From Conexibacter sp. (lineage in GTDB: Bacteria > Actinomycetota > Thermoleophilia > Solirubrobacterales > Solirubrobacteraceae), in NCBI GenBank assembly GCA_025964325.1, contig JAOPZA010000092.1, positions 1 through 62,271 of the forward strand: a stretch of DNA of 62,271 nucleotides. Direction: 5' to 3'. The position numbers and the translations under genes were made by a program. Position 1 is the stretch's first letter; every line of letters begins with the position of its first letter. Of this stretch, positions 55,065 through 62,271 are shown in pieces. The notes under the pieces were generated by a model, which saw only the letters and a list, made by a program, of their open reading frames with translations, was not told where the DNA came from and made no database searches.

Positions 55065-55754
55065 TCACACGGAGATCCCGGCCGCGCGCAGGCGCACGCC
55101 GAGCGCAGCCGCGTGGGCGGGGTCGAGCGTCACGGCACCGGCGTCGCGCACGGCTGTCGGCGCGGCGCGGCCCGGCGCCAGCGCGACGACCGCGCGCGGT
55201 CCGAAGGCGCCGAGCGCGAGGCCGACGTCGAGCCACCAGCCGGCGTCGTCGCCACCGTCCTGCGGCTGCGCGTCGAGCGCGATCAGGACGGCGGCCGGAA
55301 GCGGACCGCCGTCGGGCGCGCGCGTGAGGATCGCGGCGCGCAGCGGCGCCCAGGCGGCGCCCTCCAGCCGCAGCGCGGCGAGCAGGGCGCACGCGCTGCG
55401 TTCGGCCGCCGGGCTCTCGGCCAGCAGCGCGACGGCGCGCGATCTCGCGGCGGCCGAACCGCCGCCGCTCGCTCCGAGCGCACCGGCCGCGGACGCGAGC
55501 AGCTCGCGCGTGACTCCTCGCGCAGAGCGCTCGGCGTTGCTCCAGCCCTGCCCGAGCGCCATCTCGGCCGGCTCCAGCCGTGGTCCCTCGAGCACCGTCA
55601 GGCTGCTGTCGGCGGGGACCCAGTGCTTGTCGCCCAGCTCGATCCGCGCGCCGGCGAGCCACGGCGCGAGGATGTCGCGACGCAGCTCGTCGGCCTCGAG
55701 GTTGAAGGCGCGGGCGACGTGGAACGATCGCCGGATCTGGACGTGGTACGGCAC
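55065..55754 (-). CDS. Hypothetical protein
   Basis: 229-residue soluble protein, mostly Ala/Leu/Gly-rich alpha-helical, with no signal peptide or membrane segment. MPYHVQIRRSFHVARAFNLEADELRRDIL at the N-terminus is the most distinctive part. No family is recognised. GTG 55754 has a -10-like TAGGAT six bases upstream (55761-55766). It is divergent from merR, sharing the palindrome at 55776. Confidence 0.65.
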   Translation of the reverse strand: MPYHVQIRRSFHVARAFNLEADELRRDILAPWLAGARIELGDKHWVPADSSLTVLEGPRLEPAEMALGQGWSNAERSARGVTRELLASAAGALGASGGGSAAARSRAVALLAESPAAERSACALLAALRLEGAAWAPLRAAILTRAPDGGPLPAAVLIALDAQPQDGGDDAGWWLDVGLALGAFGPRAVVALAPGRAAPTAVRDAGAVTLDPAHAAALGVRLRAAGISV

Positions 55755-55775
55755 ACGTCGATCCTACGCCCGCAA

Positions 55776-55801
55776 AACCTTGACACAGCTCTGGTAAGGT
55801 T
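55776..55801. promoter_or_regulatory. Palindromic operator upstream of merR
   Basis: A 26-bp imperfect palindrome with perfect outer arms AACCTT (55776-55781) and AAGGTT (55796-55801) and a symmetric AGCT centre. TTGACA at 55780-55785 overlaps the left arm, and TAAGGT (55795-55800) lies 10 nt before the merR ATG. MerR-type regulators bind such long dyads, so autoregulation and control of both divergent genes is likely. Confidence 0.55.
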
Positions 55802-55810
55802 GGAGCGCTG

Positions 55811-56304
55811 ATGGATGCGCTCACGATTCACGAGGCAGCCGAGACGACCGGCTGGTCGCCTCGCATGCTCCGCTACATCGAGCGCAGCGGGCTCGTCGTG
55901 CCGGCGCGCTCCGCGTCCGGCTATCGACTCTACGGCGCGGCCGAGCTGCAGCGCCTGCGGACGCTGCGGGAGCTGCTGCAGCGCCACGAGCTCAACCTGT
56001 CGGACCTCGGCTTCGCGCTGCGCCTGGGGCGCGAGGCGGAGCTGCGCGAGGCGATCGACGACTGGTTCGCCTCCGAGCCCCACCGGCCCGACGGCGTCGC
56101 CGCCGCCGACTGGCTCTCGTGGGAGCAGGACAAGCACGAGAAGCTCCTCGCCGCCGCCGGGGGTTCGGCGCCAGCCGAACCGCCAATGGAATCGGCGCCA
56201 GCCGCCGTTGCCGCCGTCGGGGGTTCGGCGCCAGCCGAACCCCCAATGGAATCGGCGCCAGCCGATTCCACCACCACCAACCACGTCACGGAGATGTCCC
56301 AAGC

Positions 56305-56308
<4 letters not shown>
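55811..56308 (+). CDS. MerR family regulator with palindrome-encoded tail
   Basis: 165-residue protein. Residues 1-75 are a MerR winged-helix domain: [53 protein letters not shown]. There is no effector domain with metal-binding cysteines. The C-terminal 50 residues are two copies of [15 protein letters not shown], encoded by 60-bp tandem palindromic repeats. Overlap with ahcY (ATGA) suggests it controls the methyl-cycle genes downstream; HspR-like regulators are the nearest type. Confidence 0.83.
56161..56280 (+). repeat. In-frame 60-bp tandem palindromic repeat
   Basis: Two 60-bp copies (56161-56220, 56221-56280). Copy 2 has a perfect 11-bp stem GGGGGTTCGGC with GCCGAACCCCC around GCCA (56219-56244), linker AAT, and a 9-bp stem GGAATCGGC with GCCGATTCC around GCCA (56248-56269). 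Copy 1 keeps the first hairpin with one mismatch and half of the second. In frame within the merR tail. Confidence 0.85.
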
Positions 56309-57756
<1,448 letters not shown>

Positions 57757-57787
57757 GCCACCGAGCCGGAAGGAAGAGCCGCAGGGC

Positions 57788-59161
57788 GTGAGTTCCCCGG
57801 GCGATCCGCGACACGGGCGCTCCCGTGGAACTCCCAATGCGGAGCACGAGGGCGCGAGTTCCCCGGGCGATCCGCAACACGGGCGCTCCCGTGGAACTCG
57901 CAATGCGAAGCACGACATCGCCGACCTCGGGCTCGCCGAGGTCGGTCAGGCGCGGATCGAATGGGCGGACGCGCAGATGCCGGTCCTGCGCGCGATCCGC
58001 GACCGCTTCGCCGTCGAGCGTCCGCTCGACGGCATGCGCGTCGGCCTCTGCCTGCACGTCACGAGCGAGACGGCGAACCTCGTCCGCACGCTGATCGCGG
58101 GCGGAGCGCAGGTGGCGCTGTGCGCCGCCAACCCGCTCGACACGCAGAACGACGTCGCGGCCGCGCTCGTCGACCGCTACGGCGCCGCCGTCCACGCGAT
58201 CCAGGGCGAGGACATGGCGACCTACTACGACCACATCGAGGCGGTGCTCGACACGCGGCCGCGGATCACGATGGACGACGGCGCCGACCTCATCTCCGTC
58301 GTTCACGGCCGCCGCACCGAGTTGCTCGACGAGATCCTCGGCGGCACCGAGGAGACGACGAGCGGCGTCATCCGCCTGCGGGCGCTGGAGGCCGAGGGGC
58401 GCCTCGGCGTTCCCGTCGTGGCCGTCAACGAGGCGCAGACCAAGCACCTCTTCGACAACCGCTACGGCACCGGCCAGTCGACGCTCGACGGGATCATGCG
58501 CGCGACGAACATGCTGATCGCCGGCTGCGTCGTCGCCGTCTTCGGCTACGGCTGGTGCGGCAAGGGGATCGCCATGCGGGCCCAGGGGGCGGGGGCGCAG
58601 GTGATCGTCTGCGAGGTCGAGCCGGTGCGCGCGCTCGAGGCGAAGCTCGACGGCTACGCCGTGATGCCCGGCGTCGCCGCCGCCGCGCAGGCCGACGTGC
58701 TGATCACCGCGACCGGCGGCCGCGACGTCGTCGGGGCCGCGCACTACGCGGTCATGCGCGACGGCGCCGTGCTCGCCAACGCCGGCCACTTCGACGTCGA
58801 GTGCAACCTCGAGGAGCTGCGCGCGATCGCGCCCGAGCAGCGGAACGTGCGACCGCACCTCGACCAGTACGTGACCGCCGACGGCCGCCGCATCAACCTG
58901 CTCGCCCAAGGCCGCGTCGTGAACCTGGCGGCGGCCGAGGGCAATCCGGCGGCCGTGATGGACATGTCGTTCGCGAACCAGGCGCTCGCCGCCGAGCACC
59001 TCGTGCGCAACGCGGCCTCGCTGGAGGCGCGCGTCTACGACGTGCCGCGCGAGCTCGACCGCGAGATCGCGAACCTCAAGCTCGCCTCGCTCGGCGTCGA
59101 GATCGACGCGCTCAGCGCCACGCAGCAGGCCTACCTGCACGCGTGGGAGCAGGGCACGTAG
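57788..59161 (+). CDS. Second adenosylhomocysteinase, Thermotoga/archaeal type
   Basis: 457-residue homologue lacking the long insert and the K-x4-YRY tail. ARIEWADAQMPVLRAIRDRF, LCLHVTSETANLVRTLIAGGAQVALCAANPLDTQNDVAAALV, ITMDDGADL, NRYGTGQSTLDGIMRATN and VAVFGYGWCGKGIAMRAQGAGAQVIVCEVEP match the archaeal/Thermotoga class, some of which act on S-inosylhomocysteine. Normal homology starts near residue 42; before it are two 22-residue repeats (SSPGDPRHGRSRGT...) from palindromic DNA. GTG 57788, with GGAAGGAAG about 12 nt upstream. It may handle a related nucleoside or be a redundant isozyme. Confidence 0.88.
   Translation: MSSPGDPRHGRSRGTPNAEHEGASSPGDPQHGRSRGTRNAKHDIADLGLAEVGQARIEWADAQMPVLRAIRDRFAVERPLDGMRVGLCLHVTSETANLVRTLIAGGAQVALCAANPLDTQNDVAAALVDRYGAAVHAIQGEDMATYYDHIEAVLDTRPRITMDDGADLISVVHGRRTELLDEILGGTEETTSGVIRLRALEAEGRLGVPVVAVNEAQTKHLFDNRYGTGQSTLDGIMRATNMLIAGCVVAVFGYGWCGKGIAMRAQGAGAQVIVCEVEPVRALEAKLDGYAVMPGVAAAAQADVLITATGGRDVVGAAHYAVMRDGAVLANAGHFDVECNLEELRAIAPEQRNVRPHLDQYVTADGRRINLLAQGRVVNLAAAEGNPAAVMDMSFANQALAAEHLVRNAASLEARVYDVPRELDREIANLKLASLGVEIDALSATQQAYLHAWEQGT
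57790..57921 (+). repeat. In-frame 66-bp tandem palindromic repeat
   Basis: Two 66-bp copies (from 57790 and 57856). Each contains arms GAGTTCC and GGAACTC about 30 bp apart with an inner CACGGG-CGCT-CCCGTG, then CCAAT/GCAAT. The copies encode 22-residue repeats at the N-terminus of the second adenosylhomocysteinase. Confidence 0.8.
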
Positions 59162-59206
59162 GCGACCGAGACGCGCGCCGTCGCCCGCGTACGGGATGAT
59201 CCGCAC

Positions 59207-59668
59207 GTGCGCATCTCCGCAAAGACCGACTACGCCGTCCGCGCGGTCGCCGAGCTGGCCGCCGCCTACGCGGACGAGAGACCGCTCAAGAGCGAGCGGA
59301 TCGCGAACGCGCAGCAGATCCCGCTGCGCTTCCTCGAGAACATCCTGGTGCAGCTGCGGCAGGGCGGCATCATCACCTCGCGCCGCGGGGCGGAGGGCGG
59401 CTACCGGCTCGCCGAGCCGCCCGCGGAGATCACCGTCGCGGACGTGATCCGCGCGATCGACGGGCCGCTCGCGGGCGTCAGCGGCGAACGCCCCGAGAAG
59501 CTCGAGTTCTCCGGTGCGGCGGCACCGCTGCGCGACGTCTGGGTGGCCGTCCGCGCCAGCCTCCGCGACGTGCTCGAGCACGTCACGCTGGCCGATCTCG
59601 CGAACGGCGAGCTGCCGGAGGTCGTGCGCGCGCACACGGCCGACCCGGACGCGTGGACGACGCACTGA
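59207..59668 (+). CDS. Rrf2 family transcriptional regulator
   Basis: 153-residue winged-helix regulator. MRISAKTDYAVRAVAELAAAY and QQIPLRFLENILVQLRQGGIITSRRGAEGGYRLAEPPAEITVADVIRAIDGPL are the Rrf2 signature. The three cysteines that bind [2Fe-2S] in IscR/NsrR are absent (no Cys in the protein), so it senses something else, as CymR does. GTG 59207 is the only good start. Location after the adenosylhomocysteinases may hint at sulfur amino acid control, as for CymR, but this is speculative. Confidence 0.9.
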   Translation: MRISAKTDYAVRAVAELAAAYADERPLKSERIANAQQIPLRFLENILVQLRQGGIITSRRGAEGGYRLAEPPAEITVADVIRAIDGPLAGVSGERPEKLEFSGAAAPLRDVWVAVRASLRDVLEHVTLADLANGELPEVVRAHTADPDAWTTH

Positions 59669-59769
59669 GGCGCCTCGTCGGATCCGGTCGACGAGCCGGC
59701 GCCGACCGCAACTTCGCCGCCTGCGGCCAGTTGGTGGGTGCACTGCTGTCGATCCTCCAGGGAGCTCCG

Positions 59770-60681
59770 ATGCCGTCCCACCGCCTCCAGCACCGCCGTC
59801 GCACGATCGCCATCCCGCTCGCCGGGCTGCTCGCCCTCGGCGTCGCCGCCGCGCCCGCGAGCGCCGCATACCCCGGCAGGAACGGCGTGATCGCGTTCGC
59901 GAAGGTCGCGAGCGACGAGTACGGCAACCCGCTCACGTCCGGGATCGAGACGGTCGTGCCCGACGGCAGCGGCCGCGGGCTGCTCAAGACCTGCCCGACC
60001 GGCGCCAGATGCCTCGACGGCGAGCCGGCCTTCGCGCCCGGCGGCAGGCTGCTCGCCTTCAGCTCGAACGCGCAGACCGGCAGCAGCCTCGGCGTGGTGC
60101 GCGGAACGACGTTCCTCTACGCGGCCGGCACCGCCGCGCCGAACCGCTTCAAGAAGCTCACGCGGAGCGACACGAGCCCGTCGTGGGGGCCCTCCGGTCA
60201 GCGGATCGCGTTCACCGGCACGGCGCCCAACGGCGTGCGCGACGTCTACACGATCGGCTGCTTCGTCTGCGGCGTGAAGCGCCTCACCTTCTTGGGCGGC
60301 ACGCAGCCGGCCTGGGGCTCGAACGGCCTGATCGCCTTCACCCGCAGCGGCAACGTCTACACGATGGACGAGGGCGGCAAGCGCCTGAAGCGCGTCACGG
60401 GCATGGGCGGCTCGCAGCCGAACTGGTCGCCGCACGCGTCGAAGCTCGCGTTCACGCGCAAGGGCAACGTCTACCTCGTCGGCAGCGACAGCAAGGGCCT
60501 GAAGAAGCTGACCGGCAGGGGCGGCAGCCAGCCGGCCTGGTCGCCGGACGGCAAGAAGATCGTGTTCGTCCGCGGCGCCGACGTCTACAGCGTCGCGACC
60601 AACGGCTCGGGACTCGTCAAGGTCGCGACCGCGGGCACCGGCACGACCCTCTTGCACCCCGACTGGCAGCCGACGCGGTAG
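59770..60681 (+). CDS. Secreted TolB-like beta-propeller protein
   Basis: 303-residue exported protein. Signal peptide: MPSHRLQHRRRTIAIPLAGLLALGVAAAPASAAYPG with an AxA site. The mature part contains PD40/WD40-like blades with repeated W-G/S-P-x-G/S and GG-x-QP-x-W patterns (PSWGPSGQRIAFTG, GGTQPAWGSNGLIAFTR, GGSQPNWSPHASKLAFTR, GGSQPAWSPDGKKIVFVR). The N-terminal NGVIAFAKVA blade is partial. Function unknown; such proteins bind partners at the cell surface. A short cysteine pair GCFVCG is in blade 3. Confidence 0.8.
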   Translation: MPSHRLQHRRRTIAIPLAGLLALGVAAAPASAAYPGRNGVIAFAKVASDEYGNPLTSGIETVVPDGSGRGLLKTCPTGARCLDGEPAFAPGGRLLAFSSNAQTGSSLGVVRGTTFLYAAGTAAPNRFKKLTRSDTSPSWGPSGQRIAFTGTAPNGVRDVYTIGCFVCGVKRLTFLGGTQPAWGSNGLIAFTRSGNVYTMDEGGKRLKRVTGMGGSQPNWSPHASKLAFTRKGNVYLVGSDSKGLKKLTGRGGSQPAWSPDGKKIVFVRGADVYSVATNGSGLVKVATAGTGTTLLHPDWQPTR

Positions 60682-60850
60682 GCGCTCGCCTGCGGCGGGT
60701 GCCCGCCTGGCGGCGGGCGCTTGAGAGTTCGCCTGGCGGCGGGCGCTCGCCTGCGGCGAGCACTTGGGAGTTCGCCTGGCGGCGGGCGCTCGCCTGCGGC
60801 GAGCACTTGGGAGTTCGCCTGGCGGCGAACTCCCGGCGCTGCGCCGTCTG
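60682..60850. repeat. 43-bp tandem palindromic repeats between convergent genes
   Basis: A 43-bp unit starting GAGTTCGCC occurs at 60725, 60768 and 60811. Complete hairpins: GCTCGCC-TGC-GGCGAGC (60745-60761 and 60788-60804), linker ACTT, then GGGAGTTCGCC-TGGC-GGCGAACTCCC (60809-60834). On the minus strand this reads hairpin ending GAACTCCC, AAGT, hairpin: the same plan as at 16.3 and 56.2 kb. It probably ends the TolB-like and CtaG-like transcripts. Confidence 0.85.
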
Positions 60851-60854
60851 CGCT

Positions 60855-61673
60855 TCAGACCGTGCCGTAGCGCTCGGCGCGCTCCTCGCGGCGCTCGGAC
60901 TCCGCCAGCATCGCCGTGAAGAGGATCACGAGCGCGACGCCCATCACGATCGACTGCTCCAGCGCCATGATCAGGCCGGCGACCGCTTGGTCGCTCTGCG
61001 CCGTGAGACCCCAGTACTGCGGCGCGTTCTCGTAGAAGCCGTAGAGCGCGTTCGGCGCGAAGGTGAGCGCGATCCCGAGGAAGCCGACGCTGACCTTGGT
61101 CGAGAGCATGTACGCGATCGGGCTCATGCCCGCGAGGCGCATGCGACTGCGGATCGGCGACAGCAGGTGCCACCAGTAGAGGAAGCCGACGAAGCTGAAG
61201 GTGAGGTGCTCGAGCACGTGGATGCCGGAGTGCGCGGCGGCGGCGTCGTAGAACACCGGCACGTGCCACAGCAGCATCCCGCCGGCGTAGAGCACGGCCG
61301 CGAAGACCGGGTGGGCGAGGATGCCGGCGCGCCGCTCGAGCCAGTGGACGCGTCTCGTGATCGGACGCAGCAGCACCTTCGTGAAGCCGACGATCAGCAG
61401 GATCGGCGCGACGTCGAGCAGCAGCACGTGCTGGACCATGTGCATCGCGAGGACCTGCTCGCCGAGCTTGTCGACCGGTGAGAGCAGCGCGATCGCGATC
61501 ACGAGGATCCCGGCGCTGAACGAGAGCAGGCGCCAGACGCTCGGCGGATGCGGCTCGTCCTCGACGCGGCACTGGCGCCAGCGCGCGACGTAGACGCCGA
61601 GGTAGCAGACGAGGGCGATGATCACGCCCGGGGAGAACGTCCACGATGCGTCCGGCGAAGGATGCGGCGTCAT
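60855..61673 (-). CDS. CtaG-like cytochrome c oxidase assembly protein
   Basis: 272-residue polytopic membrane protein of the caa3_CtaG family with about seven helices. Conserved histidines appear in HMVQHVLLLDVAPILLIVG, WHVPVFYDAA and HVLEHLTFSFVGFLYWWHLL, likely copper- or haem-related. Family members aid assembly of the caa3-type oxidase or copper insertion. The ATG is preceded 8 nt upstream by CACAAT (61682-61687), consistent with leaderless transcription. No oxidase genes are in view. Confidence 0.88.
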   Translation of the reverse strand: MTPHPSPDASWTFSPGVIIALVCYLGVYVARWRQCRVEDEPHPPSVWRLLSFSAGILVIAIALLSPVDKLGEQVLAMHMVQHVLLLDVAPILLIVGFTKVLLRPITRRVHWLERRAGILAHPVFAAVLYAGGMLLWHVPVFYDAAAAHSGIHVLEHLTFSFVGFLYWWHLLSPIRSRMRLAGMSPIAYMLSTKVSVGFLGIALTFAPNALYGFYENAPQYWGLTAQSDQAVAGLIMALEQSIVMGVALVILFTAMLAESERREERAERYGTV

Positions 61674-61736
61674 GTGCGTCGATTGTGGCACTCCGATGGC
61701 GTTCGCGATCAGGCGCTCGCGGGAGGCTTGCGGTCC

Positions 61737-62271
61737 ATGCCGCCGCCCGGTCAGCTTCCGAACCTCCTCGCCGACGCGTGGCTGCGTCTGCGCGCCGAGC
61801 TGGTCGCGCTCGTCGTTCCGCCCGCCTGCGTCGCCTGCCGGGCGCCGCTGCCGGCGGCGGCCGGGCTGCTGTGCGTGCCCTGCCGCCGTGCGCTGCCGTG
61901 GCTCACCGGACCGTGCTGCCCCCGCTGCGCGCTGCCGGCGCCCTGCGGCCGCTGCCCCGCCCGCGACGCCGCCTTCGCGGCCGCCTGGGCGCCGCTCGCA
62001 CACGACGGGCCGGCGCGCGCGCTGGTGGCGGCGTTGAAGTTCCGTGGCGCGCTCCCGGTCGCCGAGCTGATGGCCGCGCAGCTGGCGGCCGGCGTCCCGC
62101 GCGCGCTGCTGCGCGAGGCCGCGCTCGTGCCGGTCCCGCTGCATCCCGCGCGCCGACGGGCGCGCGGCTTCGACCAGACGCGGCGGATCGCGGTCGCGCT
62201 GGCGCGCCGCAGCGCCGCGCCGCTGGCCGACTGCCTGCGCCGCGGGGGCGCCCCGACACGGCAGCTCGGCG
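61737..62271 (+). CDS. ComF family protein, 5' part
   Basis: 178 N-terminal residues are visible; the frame runs off the window. Four-cysteine CxxC sites (PACVACRAPL, LCVPCRR, CCPRCALP, CGRCPA) form the zinc ribbon of ComF/GntX proteins, followed by LVPVPLHPARRRARGFDQTRRIA, the phosphoribosyltransferase-like segment. ComF is a DNA-uptake helper in Gram-positives, but the role in actinobacteria is uncertain. ATG 61737 overlaps no other gene; the C-terminal end, normally about 230-250 residues in total, lies outside. Confidence 0.85.
   Translation, partial: MPPPGQLPNLLADAWLRLRAELVALVVPPACVACRAPLPAAAGLLCVPCRRALPWLTGPCCPRCALPAPCGRCPARDAAFAAAWAPLAHDGPARALVAALKFRGALPVAELMAAQLAAGVPRALLREAALVPVPLHPARRRARGFDQTRRIAVALARRSAAPLADCLRRGGAPTRQLG

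Noticed and set aside
56281-56304. S-adenosylhomocysteine riboswitch upstream of ahcY
   Set aside because: The ahcY start overlaps the merR stop, leaving no untranslated leader; the structure just upstream is the repeat that codes for the merR tail.

Overview
The window reads as chromosomal DNA of a very GC-rich actinobacterium. The strong G/C preference at third codon positions, frequent GTG/TTG starts, 4-bp start/stop overlaps, apparently leaderless genes, an Rv3030-Rv3031-Rv3032-like trio and an ETF/acyl-CoA dehydrogenase block all fit Actinomycetota. A deep-branching class such as Thermoleophilia (Solirubrobacter/Conexibacter relatives) is my inference, not something proven by the sequence. 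I see no rRNA, tRNA, prophage, insertion sequence or CRISPR array.

Layout. 1-4.7 kb: the end of a GT2 glycosyltransferase, an FtsZ outside any division cluster, a gamma-glutamyltransferase, and a divergent TusA/DsrE-like pair. 4.7-10 kb: a LON-domain protein, two methyltransferases, and a GH57 branching enzyme plus GT4 glycosyltransferase matching the mycobacterial methylglucose-polysaccharide locus. 10-13.7 kb (minus strand): an AI-2E-type permease, then an acyltransferase/ABC ATPase/ABC permease operon. 13.7-25.4 kb: acyl-CoA metabolism (MeaB, thiolase, HAD hydrolase, acyl-CoA dehydrogenase, B12-binding mutase domain, ETF beta/alpha and ETF-quinone oxidoreductase), interrupted by a cation efflux protein and leucyl aminopeptidase. 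25.4-41.9 kb: an old, conserved block rpmE-DUF1385-(DUF559)-prfA-prmC-tsaC/ywlC-rpiB-glyA-wecA-like-atpZ/I-atpBEFHAGDC, close to the Bacillus prfA-to-atp order. 41.9-51.2 kb: an M20 peptidase, two tandem LytR-CpsA-Psr proteins, a UDP-glucose dehydrogenase carrying a complete intein, an NDP-sugar pyrophosphorylase and a phosphoglucose/phosphomannose isomerase; together an envelope-polysaccharide precursor set. 51.2-62.3 kb: ammonium transporter, LysR regulator, universal stress protein, MerR regulator with two adenosylhomocysteinases of different lineages, an Rrf2 regulator, a TolB-like secreted protein, a CtaG-like protein and the start of a ComF-like gene.

The strongest unexplained signal is a set of palindromic double-hairpin units scattered through the window (about 16.3, 31.0, 43.0, 51.2, 56.2, 57.8 and 60.7 kb; simpler tandem hairpins at 14.8 and 19.2 kb). 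Several share a core like GAACTCCCAA between two perfect hairpins, are tandemly duplicated, and sit either just after stop codons (often between convergent genes) or in frame at the extreme N or C terminus of a protein. Other points of note: the intein placed exactly at the catalytic cysteine of UDP-glucose dehydrogenase; an ETF-QO lacking one of four expected cluster cysteines; a cation-efflux protein with three C-terminal ferredoxin-like repeats; a structured atp leader with competing hairpins; a TetR-type operator on the etf promoter; and many start codons 6-10 nt downstream of a -10-like hexamer.
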